NCBI GenBank assembly: GCA_947090755.1
Contig: CAMUPF010000009.1
Coordinates: 1-64,000 of the forward strand
Direction: 5' to 3'
Origin: an uncultured Candidatus Melainabacteria bacterium
GTDB taxonomy: Bacteria > Cyanobacteriota > Vampirovibrionia > Gastranaerophilales > Gastranaerophilaceae
Length of the DNA stretch: 64,000 nt
Below the pieces are notes generated by a model. That model was given only the letters and a program-made list of their open reading frames with translations. It did no database searches and was not told where the DNA came from. Each line of letters starts with the position of its first letter. The first letter of the stretch is position 1. The translations under genes were made by a program, and so were the position numbers. Positions 46,444 through 54,881 of the stretch are shown piece by piece.

Positions 46444-46531
46444 TGTCATTCCGGCCCCCGAGCCGGAATCTATCCGACGTTACCGATAGGATTCAACGCT
46501 GGCCAGATCCTGAATCAAGTTCAGGATGACA
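46444..46531. repeat. REPIN-like dispersed repeat, copy 2
   Basis: An 88-bp element with TGTCAT...ATGACA ends and hairpins TTCCGG/CCGGAA and ATCCTGA/TTCAGGAT. It shares the core CAACGCTGGCCAG with the copy at 8492-8578. It lies between prfB and a HELGH protein gene. Confidence 0.75.
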
Positions 46532-46550
46532 GTTGTTAAAAATATAGGCT

Positions 46551-47369
46551 TTAATCCTTAGTTATAGCGAGTTTCGCGGCGATACCTGCACCGACACCGG
46601 CTAGAACGTAGGTCGCCCAAGCTAATAAATAATTTTTCTTTAATACATTCAAGTTTGCGCCTTTGCCCAAAGTTTTCTTCGCCGCGTTAATTCCGCGGAT
46701 TGATGCCGCCGCTTCTTCAATAATCGTCGGCAGGAATGCGCAAAAACCAATCTTACCGGCATTGCGTTCCCAGAAATTTTTCTTGCCGTCAGAGCGCTCA
46801 CCCGACGCACGGTTTAAATACGCAATCGCCATCGGCGCAAACGCACCGACTACACGCATTTTTTGCAATCCTTTCATAACAAAACTTTTTTCAAAGTTTG
46901 TCGCGTGGCCAAGTTCGTGCAAAATCAATGATGGTTTAGATTTCGGCGCACAGGCAAAATTACCTTTATCAGTATAAAACGCGTTACCTCCGCGCGCCAC
47001 AACATCTAAGCTGTTCGCAAGCTGCGGGAATCGTTGCTTAAACGCGCTGACGTTATTTTTATCAAAATAGTGAATTTCAGCGCTCAATCCTTTTTCGTTT
47101 TTCATAGCATTTGCAACTTTTTTCACATCATCTGCAGGCGCGAACTCTTTACCGGCCATTAAAGCGGTCGCGCAAATTTGTGAAACTTTTTCTAATCCCC
47201 ACTGTGCAAGACGGAGTAAACCCGCGGCACCGACTGCCGTTGTCGCAGTCGAAAATTCATCCTGCTGCGGTTGTGCCTGAATGTGCATTACCGGTCGCGG
47301 CGCACTCTGCGCCGGCACAAAACGATAATCACGATTGAAAGCATTTGAATTTAACGTTAAATTATTCAT
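46551..47369 (-). CDS. Hypothetical membrane protein with HExxH motif
   Basis: A 272-aa protein. The N-terminal ~40 residues are low-complexity (Pro/Gln/Ala). The central LILHELGHATNFEKS at residues ~150-164 contains HELGH, a zinc metallopeptidase signature. A following helix (GAFAPMAIAYL), an Ala-rich stretch (IEEAAASIRGINAAKK) and a C-terminal hydrophobic helix (ATYVLAGVGAGIAAKL) suggest membrane contact. I do not recognise the family. A proteolytic role is plausible but unproven. Confidence 0.7.
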   Translation of the reverse strand: MNNLTLNSNAFNRDYRFVPAQSAPRPVMHIQAQPQQDEFSTATTAVGAAGLLRLAQWGLEKVSQICATALMAGKEFAPADDVKKVANAMKNEKGLSAEIHYFDKNNVSAFKQRFPQLANSLDVVARGGNAFYTDKGNFACAPKSKPSLILHELGHATNFEKSFVMKGLQKMRVVGAFAPMAIAYLNRASGERSDGKKNFWERNAGKIGFCAFLPTIIEEAAASIRGINAAKKTLGKGANLNVLKKNYLLAWATYVLAGVGAGIAAKLAITKD

Positions 47370-47423
47370 TGCACACTACCACATTGATATAAACAAAATT
47401 TGTGGCCAAAAATTGCGCAGTTA

Positions 47424-48410
47424 TTACAATCTTTTAAGCGTTTCTTTATCAAAATAATGTAAATCGCCTTGTGCGATACCAATTTCAACGGTTTTACCAA
47501 CCTCACGTGACGCTTCTATTTTAGCGCAGCACTTACGTTCACCGATTGAAAAATAAATAATCTTTTCAGAGCCTAAAAGTTCAACAGAATCAACGTCAAG
47601 GGTCAGGAGGATGTCATTTCCGCAGAACATCTTTTCAGGCCGCACACCCAGAATCACATCCTCGCGGCCGATTACGGAACCGTCAATGAAGTTCATTGGC
47701 AGCGACCCGATAAAGCCCGCGACAAAAGTATTTGCAGGTTTGTTGTAGACATTTTCCGGTGTATCAAATTGCTGAATTTTACCTTTATCAAGCACACAAA
47801 TTCTGTCGCCCATCGTGAGCGCTTCGGTCTGGTCATGGGTTACATAGATAAAAGTCGCCTGCAATTTTTCGTGTAATTTTTTGATTTCAGAGCGCATTTG
47901 AACGCGTAATTTAGCATCAAGGTTTGACAAAGGTTCATCCATCAAGAAAACTTTCGGATTTCTGACGATTGCGCGGCCAAGTGCAACACGCTGGCGCTGC
48001 CCGCCTGAAAGTTCTTTTGGTCTGCGGTCCAAGTATTCCGTCAAATCCAAAATTTCAGCGGCTTCCAGAACTTTTTGCTCAATAACATCTTTTTTCACAC
48101 CGCGCATTTTCAGCCCGAACGCAATATTTTCGCGTACAGTCATGTGCGGATAGAGGGCGTAACTTTGAAAAACAAACGCAATGTCGCGATCCTTTGGCGA
48201 AACGTTATTGACCACGCGGCCATCGATTGAGATTTCACCCGACGTGATGTCTTCCAGTCCTGCAATCATGCGTAAAATAGTTGATTTTCCACACCCTGAC
48301 GCACCGACAAGCACCACAAACTCGCGGTCTTTAACCTCTAAGCTTACCTCATCAATAACACGTTTTTTGTCGTAAATTTTAATGATATTGTCTAAAACGA
48401 CATTTCCCAT
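47424..48410 (-). CDS. ABC transporter ATP-binding protein (MalK/UgpC type)
   Basis: A 328-aa importer ATPase of the carbohydrate/polyol subfamily. Walker A GASGCGKST, Q-loop FVFQSYALYPHMTV, signature LSGGQRQRVALGRA, Walker B VFLMDEPLSNLDAKLR and the H-loop YVTHDQTEALTM are all present. A C-terminal OB/TOBE regulatory domain (~240-325) follows. I start at ATG 48410, after GGAG; the longer frame overlaps the kinase-like gene upstream. No permease or binding protein is adjacent, as is typical for a shared MsmK-like ATPase. Confidence 0.92.
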   Translation of the reverse strand: MGNVVLDNIIKIYDKKRVIDEVSLEVKDREFVVLVGASGCGKSTILRMIAGLEDITSGEISIDGRVVNNVSPKDRDIAFVFQSYALYPHMTVRENIAFGLKMRGVKKDVIEQKVLEAAEILDLTEYLDRRPKELSGGQRQRVALGRAIVRNPKVFLMDEPLSNLDAKLRVQMRSEIKKLHEKLQATFIYVTHDQTEALTMGDRICVLDKGKIQQFDTPENVYNKPANTFVAGFIGSLPMNFIDGSVIGREDVILGVRPEKMFCGNDILLTLDVDSVELLGSEKIIYFSIGERKCCAKIEASREVGKTVEIGIAQGDLHYFDKETLKRL

Positions 48411-48453
48411 AAAAAACCGTTCTCCGCAATTTCCGTCCCGCTTATTGCACGGA

Positions 48454-49569
48454 CTATTCTTTTTCAATCGGTAAAATTATTGTAATTACGCAGCCCTGCA
48501 TAACTTCAGAACGGACGTTCCATGCGCCGTTAAGCGCTTTTACAGCGTTGTTTACAGAACCTAAGCCAAAAGTTCTGACCAGATTTTTACGATTTGAACG
48601 GTTCATGTGAACATAAGGTTCAGACAAATCTTCAAGATCCGATTCGGTATATCCAACCCCGGTGTCAATAACAGAAATCTTCAAGAAAGAAGTTTCGCTC
48701 TGTCCGTCACGAATCTTCAGGCCGCTTTTTCTAACCTCTACAAGGTCCGGATAAGTTAATTTTATATCCAGAAGGCCTAAATCCGTAAGTTTTACAGAAG
48801 CTTCAATGATATTTTGCAAAATTATTTTCAACAAATTTTCGTCAGAATAAATCGCGCGTTTAGTAATTTCTTCAGCGTCAAAATTAACCTTAATATTTTT
48901 CATCAGGAACAAGTCGTCATTTGCCTTAATAATATTTTGGATAAAGTTTACAACGTCAAAGATTTGTAAATTCAGCGGTACACACATAGATTCAGTCTGT
49001 GCGAATTCAATAAATTTATCTAAGAAATACAGATAATCCACGGCATTTTTGCTTATAATTCCGGCATATTTAGCCTGCTTATCGTTCAGTTCACCGCCCA
49101 AACCGTCGAGTAACGCCTTTGAAAACCCTTGAATTGATTGCACCGGAGATTTTAACTCGGTTGCAATTTTATAAATCATCTGGTTCTTATCTTTATTTAA
49201 CTTGCCGGATTTTTCAGCCGTAGAAAGGAAATTCGTAATCGCAGTAGTATCACTTATAGTAATATAGTACTTATCATCGCTTTCAACCGCGCTGACTTCA
49301 ACAAAAAATTCCTGTTCTGTAAACGAAACCGCTGCCGTTGCGACAGGAGCCTCTTTAACAACAGCACTTCTTACTGATTCAAGCCCGTTAACAATTAATT
49401 CATCAAGCGTATGTTTTCTGACAGCACTCTTGGTACTTTCAAACAATGCCGCCGTAACCTCGTTCAGCCATAAAATATTACCGTTTAAATCAGTAACAAT
49501 TATCGCAATCGGAAGGTTTTTTAAAATTATGTTCGGGTTAAGTTTAGCCAGAAAATTAAAATTGTTCAT
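48454..49569 (-). CDS. Histidine kinase-like protein lacking the phosphoacceptor His
   Basis: A 371-aa cytoplasmic protein. A PAS domain covers ~1-105 (PIAIIVTDLNGNILWLNEVTAALF). The dimerisation helix reads IYKIATELKSPVQSIQGFSKALL, where the usual H-E-L-x-[ST]-P has T136 in place of His. The HATPase domain (~220-370) retains DTGVGY and TFGLGSVNNAVKAL, while its N-box (IILQNIIEASVKL) is a fair match. It may bind ATP but should not autophosphorylate on the normal residue. No response regulator is adjacent. Confidence 0.85.
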   Translation of the reverse strand: MNNFNFLAKLNPNIILKNLPIAIIVTDLNGNILWLNEVTAALFESTKSAVRKHTLDELIVNGLESVRSAVVKEAPVATAAVSFTEQEFFVEVSAVESDDKYYITISDTTAITNFLSTAEKSGKLNKDKNQMIYKIATELKSPVQSIQGFSKALLDGLGGELNDKQAKYAGIISKNAVDYLYFLDKFIEFAQTESMCVPLNLQIFDVVNFIQNIIKANDDLFLMKNIKVNFDAEEITKRAIYSDENLLKIILQNIIEASVKLTDLGLLDIKLTYPDLVEVRKSGLKIRDGQSETSFLKISVIDTGVGYTESDLEDLSEPYVHMNRSNRKNLVRTFGLGSVNNAVKALNGAWNVRSEVMQGCVITIILPIEKE

Positions 49570-49772
49570 AAGGTTGCATTACTTTCTTGTTTACTGTATT
49601 ATTTCATTCAAATAATACCATGAAAAATGACAAATAAGAATGAGATTATAAAATTTTTGTAATTTTTTCTTAACAAAGTAGCAAAAAAAAATTGTTTTGG
49701 GTTTTATATAAACGATGCACGCTAAATTTGGATAAATTTGTCGTGCGAGTAGCAGAGGATGAGGATAGAACG

Positions 49773-50117
49773 ATGACAGAAATCAATCCAAACTTAAATC
49801 CGGTACAACCGCTAAAAGCGACGAATGAGCCTGTGCCAGCGCCGCCTGCGCCAACCGACGTGAAGGTTTCCGAACAGCAAATGAACGAATACAGCCTTGC
49901 TAATATGCCGCAAGCTGCAATCGGCCAATCTCAGGTTAGATTTGCAGGAAATATTAACGCTGATGTTCAAGAGTTTATGAAAAACCCTGAACTTTGCGCT
50001 CAAGCAATGGAAATCGGTGATTTGGCTGAAAGCAGATACGAAGCTCAAGGCGATAGCGAAGCCGCTCTTAAAGCGCTCAATGTTTCAAAAGCTTTTACAG
50101 ACGAATTCGCAAAATAA
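49773..50117 (+). CDS. Small hypothetical protein with xFxG motif
   Basis: A 114-aa acidic protein without a recognised family. The N-terminal ~40 residues are Pro/Asn-rich and disordered, followed by QVRFAGNINADVQEF and helices (NPELCAQAMEIGDLAESRYEA). The VRFAG stretch matches the xFxG motif found in four proteins here. ATG 49773 follows GAGGAT; the frame is open farther upstream without a ribosome site. A hairpin at ~49716-49745 (GCACG...CGTGC around AAATTT-GGAT-AAATTT) lies in the 5' region. Confidence 0.65.
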   Translation: MTEINPNLNPVQPLKATNEPVPAPPAPTDVKVSEQQMNEYSLANMPQAAIGQSQVRFAGNINADVQEFMKNPELCAQAMEIGDLAESRYEAQGDSEAALKALNVSKAFTDEFAK

Positions 50118-50192
50118 AGTTTGCTTATGCTAATATTCACAGGTGCCCGAACGGCATCAGGTTTTGTAATCCCTAAATAAGAGAGAGAAAAT

Positions 50193-50630
50193 ATGAAAAT
50201 TCTTGTGATAAACGGAGTTAATTTAAATTTACTTGGAGTCAGAGAACCCGAAAAATATGGAACAAAATCACTTCAAGATTTAGAAAATTGTTTGCACACT
50301 TATGCAAATGATTCAGGTGTAGAACTTGAAACCTTTCAGAGTAATTTTGAGGGTGAAATTGTCGAAAAAATACATTCTGCACGGAACGATTTTGACGGAC
50401 TCGTAATCAATGCCGGCGCTTACACCCACACAAGCGTTGCTATCCGCGACGCAATCGCAGGCGTTGGAATCCCGACCGTCGAAGTTCACCTTACAAATAT
50501 TTATAAACGCGAAGAGTTTCGCCACCATTCTTACATAGCGCCTGTCGCAATCGGTCAAATTTCAGGCCTAGGATTTGACGGATACAAATTTGCTATTTCT
50601 GCACTAAAAAATTATATTGAGAGGAAATAA
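50193..50630 (+). CDS. aroQ: 3-dehydroquinate dehydratase, type II
   Basis: A 145-aa dodecameric shikimate-pathway enzyme. The N-terminal [18 protein letters not shown], the catalytic tyrosine region within it, [15 protein letters not shown] and the His block [18 protein letters not shown] are diagnostic. The stop TAA overlaps the deoB start by one base (TAATG), so the two are translationally coupled, though pathway-unrelated. Confidence 0.96.
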   Translation: MKILVINGVNLNLLGVREPEKYGTKSLQDLENCLHTYANDSGVELETFQSNFEGEIVEKIHSARNDFDGLVINAGAYTHTSVAIRDAIAGVGIPTVEVHLTNIYKREEFRHHSYIAPVAIGQISGLGFDGYKFAISALKNYIERK

Positions 50631-51805
50631 TGAAAAGAGCTGTTGTTATCGTAATTGACTCAATGGGAATCGGCGCAATGCCAGATTGCCGCGACTTTAA
50701 AGATGTTCCTGAATGCAATACGCTTAAACACGTTTGCGAATTCAACAATGGTCTGCGTGTTCCAAACCTCGAAAAGATGGGGCTGGGAAACATTCAGGAT
50801 TTTAAAGGGATTTCACCTGTTGCAAACCCTATTGCACAATACGGCACAATGAAAGAAAATGCCAGAGGCAAAGACACAACAACAGGCCACTGGGAAATCG
50901 CAGGTTACACGATTCCGTCGCCGTTCGCGACATTCCCGAACGGATTTCCGCAAGAACTCGTTGAAGAATTTGTCACAAAAACCAACTGCGGCGGCATCTT
51001 AGCAAACCGTCCCGCAAGCGGAACCGCAATCATTGAAGAACTCAACGACGAGCACCACAAAACCGGTTTTCCAATAGTTTACACCAGTGCAGACAGCGTT
51101 TTTCAAATCGCAGTGGACACCGATTTTATTCCGCTTGAAACCCTTTATGCATGGTGTGACACCGCAAGAAAAATCCTTGACGAGGGCAACTGGAATGTTT
51201 CGCGCGTAATTGCAAGACCATACAAAATTATCGACGGCAAGCCAACCAGAATCTCCAAAGACCGCCGCGATTACTCAATGATTCCGAAAAACACTATTCT
51301 TAACGAAATCAAAGAAAAAGGCGGACAGGTTATCGGAATCGGCAAAATCGAAGATATTTTTGCAAAAGCCGGCATAACCCACGCGATTCACACCGGCTCA
51401 AATAAAGAAGGGCTTGAACTGACGCTTCAGGCAGTCCGCAATGAACTTCCGCTTGAACCTCTGGCTTACCCCGATTACAAAAGCGAAAAACCTTTTACCA
51501 GCCTGATTTTCACAAACCTTGTTGATACGGACATGCTTTACGGCCACCGCAATGACGCGAAAGGTTACGGTAAGGCAATCGAGGAAATCGACACCTATCT
51601 TACTCCGATAATGGACGCGATGAACGAGGAGGATTTGTTGATAATCACGGCCGACCACGGCTGTGACCCGTGCGTAGAGGGAACCGACCACACCAGAGAA
51701 TACGTTCCTGTTCTTGTTTACCACAAGAACATTGAACCGAAAAACCTCGGAATGCTTGTGGGGTTTGACAATGTTGCGAAAATTATAAAAGAGTGGATAA
51801 ATTAA
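50630..51805 (+). CDS. deoB: Phosphopentomutase
   Basis: A 391-aa alkaline phosphatase-superfamily enzyme interconverting ribose-1-P and ribose-5-P (and deoxyribose forms). The N-terminal metal site VIVIDSMGIGAMPD, the active Thr region GKDTTTGHWEI and the C-terminal ITADHGCDPCVEGTDHTRE with paired Asp/His ligands are intact. Its length matches the family. It salvages nucleosides; no phosphorylase is nearby. Confidence 0.97.
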   Translation: MKRAVVIVIDSMGIGAMPDCRDFKDVPECNTLKHVCEFNNGLRVPNLEKMGLGNIQDFKGISPVANPIAQYGTMKENARGKDTTTGHWEIAGYTIPSPFATFPNGFPQELVEEFVTKTNCGGILANRPASGTAIIEELNDEHHKTGFPIVYTSADSVFQIAVDTDFIPLETLYAWCDTARKILDEGNWNVSRVIARPYKIIDGKPTRISKDRRDYSMIPKNTILNEIKEKGGQVIGIGKIEDIFAKAGITHAIHTGSNKEGLELTLQAVRNELPLEPLAYPDYKSEKPFTSLIFTNLVDTDMLYGHRNDAKGYGKAIEEIDTYLTPIMDAMNEEDLLIITADHGCDPCVEGTDHTREYVPVLVYHKNIEPKNLGMLVGFDNVAKIIKEWIN

Positions 51806-51866
51806 CTTTTTTATTATATAATAATTTTGCGGTTAAACCCGCAGGATAAATAAAAGGAGAAAAAAC

Positions 51867-52043
51867 ATGTCAGTAAGAATTAACGAAAATTGCATAGGCT
51901 GCGGCGCTTGCGAATCAATCTGCGAAGCAGTATTTTCAGTAGATGGCGTTGCGTCTGTAAAAGAAGCAGAAGTAGCAGCAAACATGGATTGCGTAAAAGA
52001 AGCAGCAGAAGCTTGCCCTGTTGGCGCAATCGAAGTAGCGTAG
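51867..52043 (+). CDS. Small ferredoxin, one [4Fe-4S] cluster
   Basis: A 58-aa protein starting MSVRINENCIGCGACESIC. The cluster ligands are C9, C12, C15 in CIGCGAC and the distal Cys in EACPVGAIEV. The second cysteine set is incomplete (one extra Cys in MDCVKEA), so it carries a single cluster like short clostridial-type or Thermotoga ferredoxins. AAAAGGAG precedes the ATG, and a strong terminator follows. It is a low-potential electron carrier; its partners are not in the window, but the radical SAM protein at 30.9 kb needs such donors. Confidence 0.92.
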   Translation: MSVRINENCIGCGACESICEAVFSVDGVASVKEAEVAANMDCVKEAAEACPVGAIEVA

Positions 52044-52060
52044 TTAAAACTAACATAGTT

Positions 52061-52091
52061 AAAAGCCCCGTTTTTCCACGGGGCTTTTTTA
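52061..52091. terminator. Bidirectional terminator between ferredoxin and XRE genes
   Basis: A 10-bp stem AAAAGCCCCG/CGGGGCTTTT with T/A runs on both sides. Confidence 0.9.
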
Positions 52092-52295
52092 TTGAAATAA
52101 ATCTTTTGGTTCGATTTCAAGAGCCTTTACAATCTTAAAAATCATTGATAAATTCGGATATTTTTCGCCGCGTTCAATTTTACCGGTATATGAAACATCA
52201 CAACCAACTAGAGTTGCAAGAGCCGTTTTGTTTAACTTCTTTGCAATTCTATACTTTTTGACATTATCAGAAAATATTTTGAACCAAATATCCAT
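52089..52295 (-). CDS. XRE-family HTH regulator
   Basis: A 68-aa Cro/CI-type DNA-binding protein that is almost only the helix-turn-helix domain (KKLNKTALATLVGCDVSYTGKIERGEKYPN). ATG 52295 is favoured; a TTG 5 codons upstream is possible. It diverges from a HAD-like gene, and a perfect inverted repeat TAGAC-TTATA-GTCTA sits between them. It probably represses both genes. Confidence 0.85.
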   Translation of the reverse strand: MDIWFKIFSDNVKKYRIAKKLNKTALATLVGCDVSYTGKIERGEKYPNLSMIFKIVKALEIEPKDLFQ

Positions 52296-52316
52296 TCTAA
52301 TATTTTCCAATACATC

Positions 52317-52346
52317 TTGACAAACCGTATAGACTTATAGTCTAAT
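52317..52346 (+). promoter_or_regulatory. Promoter and operator of the XRE/HAD pair
   Basis: TTGACA (52317-52322) and TCTAAT (52341-52346), 18 nt apart, read toward the HAD-like gene. The inverted repeat at 52330-52344 fills the spacer and touches the -10 box, the expected place for an XRE repressor. A half-site AGTCTAGA recurs downstream at ~52367. Confidence 0.55.
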
Positions 52347-52386
52347 AATAAGAAATCGTTACTCACAGTCTAGATGGGGAATATAA

Positions 52387-52722
52387 ATGTACAAAAAAAC
52401 ACTACTAATCGACCTTGATGGGGTATTAAACCAATATGTTGGCAGCTTTGACGCAAAACTAATACCCGCAGTTAAAGATGGGGCAAAAGAATTTTTAGAA
52501 AACTTTTATCAACAAGATTATGACATCAAAATCTTCACTACACGCAACAAACTTCTCACCGCTAAATGGTTGATAGAAAATGATCTTGACCAATTTGTTT
52601 TAGACATTACAAACGTAAAAGAACCTGCATATCTTACTATTGACGACAGATGTCTTTGCTTCAACGGCAATTTCAAAAAAACAACGGAACAAATTAATAA
52701 CTTTAAAGCCCACTGGAAATAG
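52387..52722 (+). CDS. HAD-like phosphatase (5'-nucleotidase-like)
   Basis: A 111-aa HAD-superfamily protein. Motif I is LLIDLDGVLNQ, motif II the Thr in IFTTRN, and motif III/IV the K...YLTIDDR block (EPAYLTIDDR). It lacks a large cap domain and is shorter than typical nucleotidases. Its promoter holds the inverted repeat next to the XRE gene. The 3' end overlaps the convergent tsaC by 20 bp. Substrate unknown. Confidence 0.8.
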   Translation: MYKKTLLIDLDGVLNQYVGSFDAKLIPAVKDGAKEFLENFYQQDYDIKIFTTRNKLLTAKWLIENDLDQFVLDITNVKEPAYLTIDDRCLCFNGNFKKTTEQINNFKAHWK

Positions 52723-53308
52723 CTTGCTCGCTCAACGACCCAAGACGGAAGATTTTGTAGTTTTCATCATCCATAATTCCGACAACGGTGGATTCCAGTC
52801 CCTTACACGTATGACCGTAATCTTCAATCACCAAATCCGCAAAGCCCGACATATTTTCAAGTGCCTGTTCATAACTCTTTGCGCTCGGCTGGTGCGATAA
52901 ATTTGCACTCGTTGTCGCTAAAACATGCCCCGGTATAATTTCACAAATCTCACGAAAAACCGCGTTATCAGGCACTCTTATCCCAACGGTTTCCATGCCG
53001 GAAGTAATATAGTCAGGCGTTGAAGCCGCGTGTTTTTTCGTCACAACGGTCAGCGCGCCCGGAAAATGTTTTTTGATAAGTTTCTGGCCCACTTTCGGCA
53101 CAACTTCAACGTAGCGCAAAAGGTTATAAACCTCGTTTGACATCAAAATCAAAGGTTTTTGTGCTTCGCGTTTTTTTATTTCATAAATTTTCTTCACAGC
53201 TTTTTCGCTCTCCGGCAGGCAGCCAAGCCCCCAGACTGTGTCTGTCACGAACGCAATCACACCATCGTTTTTTAAAACTTCAATAATTTCGTCCTTATTT
53301 TTTAGCAT
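52703..53308 (-). CDS. tsaC: L-threonylcarbamoyladenylate synthase
   Basis: A 201-aa YrdC/Sua5-fold enzyme that makes threonylcarbamoyl-AMP for the TsaD step of tRNA t6A. FVTDTVWGLGC, KKREAQKPLILM, FPGALTVV, VGIRVPDN, TTSANLSHQPS and STVVGI form the YrdC pocket. It lacks the Sua5 C-terminal domain. The start overlaps the murJ end by 14 bp, making it the last gene of a four-gene operon. Confidence 0.94.
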   Translation of the reverse strand: MLKNKDEIIEVLKNDGVIAFVTDTVWGLGCLPESEKAVKKIYEIKKREAQKPLILMSNEVYNLLRYVEVVPKVGQKLIKKHFPGALTVVTKKHAASTPDYITSGMETVGIRVPDNAVFREICEIIPGHVLATTSANLSHQPSAKSYEQALENMSGFADLVIEDYGHTCKGLESTVVGIMDDENYKIFRLGSLSEQAISSGL

Positions 53309-54881
53309 AGAGTTTTCCTTTCAAGCGGTCGAATAAAATTTCGCAGTATTCCATTTTCAACATCAGGTTTGCACCGACATAAGTCACAAGGCACACAACC
53401 GAAACAGCCAGAACTTTCAGTGCAAGAATTAATTTTGTATCTCCTTTGAAAAGCATTACAACGCCTGCGCACAACACGAACGAAATCACGCCGGACAGAA
53501 TCATTTTCCACGAATTTTTCCACATGCGGCCAAATTGCAAATCAATTTTATCTTTAATCAACCATCCCAGAAGTATTGCGTTGAAACAGGTTACAACCGC
53601 GTGTGACAGTGTAATCCCGCTGATTTGCATGCCCAGAATATTGATAAAGAGAAAATTCGCCGCATATTTTAATACAATCGACGAAAACGCAACCACAAAC
53701 GGAGTTTTCGAGTCATTAAATGCGTAATAAACACGCGTGATTGAATCCCTGAAAACATACGGAACGATTACGAGCGACAGAAAAATCAAGGCTTCTGTAA
53801 CCATTTTTGTAGATTCAGCGTCGAAAGTTCCGCGCTCAAACACAAGTCTTATGCAGTCCTCGCCAACAGTCAGAATCCCGATGATTATTGGAATTGAACA
53901 GAAAAACAGAACGCCGACGCCTTTATTAAAATAATTTCTTATTCCGTCAAAATCTTTTTCCGCAACGAGTCTTGAAAAAATCGGGAAAAGCGGCACCAGA
54001 AACGCCGTCACAAGGATTCCCACAGGGAACTGGAAAATTCTGTTTGCGTAACCAATTGCCGTCCACGCGCCCGCCATTAAACAAGAGGCAAAAAACATAT
54101 CAACATAAACGTGAAGCTGTCCGACAGTTGAACTTAACGCCGCAGGAAAAAGAAGTTCCATAAGGTTTTTAAATTCAGCATTGCCCTTAATGACCAGATT
54201 AGGTTTAAATTTAAACCCGAGTTTTCTAATCTGCGGAAACTGGAGCAAAAACTGCGCAACCGCACCGATTGTTGTAGCCCATGCCAGAACGATTCCGGAC
54301 GAATCGTTTTTGACAAGCGTAATCATTATGATTATGGCCAAACTCATCAAAATCGGTGAAAAATTCGGAAGCATAAACTTTTTATAGGTAATCAAAATAC
54401 CGTAATAAATCCCGATTATCCCGCCAATTATAAAGACAGGCGTCATAATCCGTAAATGTTCAGACGCAAGCGCTATTAACTCAGGGTTTGCCTCTGATAC
54501 AATCAGCGCCATAATCTTATCGGCAAAAACAAAAAACAAAACGCCTAAAAGGGTGAACACTAAAAGGCTTGCTGTAATAAATGTACTGTATAATTTATTT
54601 ACCCCTTCGGAAGGTTTTTCGTTCAGGTTTGGAATGATTTTTGAAAAAACTGCAACAGTAGCGCTATGAAACGGCCCGCCAACGCCGCCCAGAAGGATTA
54701 TCGCCAGTGCCGGAATCTGGTACGCATAAAAATAAGCATCAGAAACAAGCGAGGTTCCATAGTGATTCGCAATAACAATATCGCGAATAAACCCGATTAA
54801 TTTACTGAAAATAGTAACAAGAGCGATTAGCCACGCGGCCTTTAGCACCCCTGTTGAAAAATCCTTCTTAGTTTCTTCCAT
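53295..54881 (-). CDS. murJ: Lipid II flippase MurJ (MviN)
   Basis: A 528-aa MOP-superfamily protein with about 14 membrane helices that flips lipid II across the inner membrane for peptidoglycan. IFSKLIGFIRDIVIANHYG and DAYFYAYQIPALAIILLGGVGG mark the N-terminus, and VFERGTFDAESTKMVTEAL is the MurJ family loop. ATG 54881 overlaps the end of the spoIID-domain gene by 14 bp. The coupling to a SpoIID amidase-activator-like protein suggests a cell-wall operon. Confidence 0.95.
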   Translation of the reverse strand: MEETKKDFSTGVLKAAWLIALVTIFSKLIGFIRDIVIANHYGTSLVSDAYFYAYQIPALAIILLGGVGGPFHSATVAVFSKIIPNLNEKPSEGVNKLYSTFITASLLVFTLLGVLFFVFADKIMALIVSEANPELIALASEHLRIMTPVFIIGGIIGIYYGILITYKKFMLPNFSPILMSLAIIIMITLVKNDSSGIVLAWATTIGAVAQFLLQFPQIRKLGFKFKPNLVIKGNAEFKNLMELLFPAALSSTVGQLHVYVDMFFASCLMAGAWTAIGYANRIFQFPVGILVTAFLVPLFPIFSRLVAEKDFDGIRNYFNKGVGVLFFCSIPIIIGILTVGEDCIRLVFERGTFDAESTKMVTEALIFLSLVIVPYVFRDSITRVYYAFNDSKTPFVVAFSSIVLKYAANFLFINILGMQISGITLSHAVVTCFNAILLGWLIKDKIDLQFGRMWKNSWKMILSGVISFVLCAGVVMLFKGDTKLILALKVLAVSVVCLVTYVGANLMLKMEYCEILFDRLKGKLYAKK

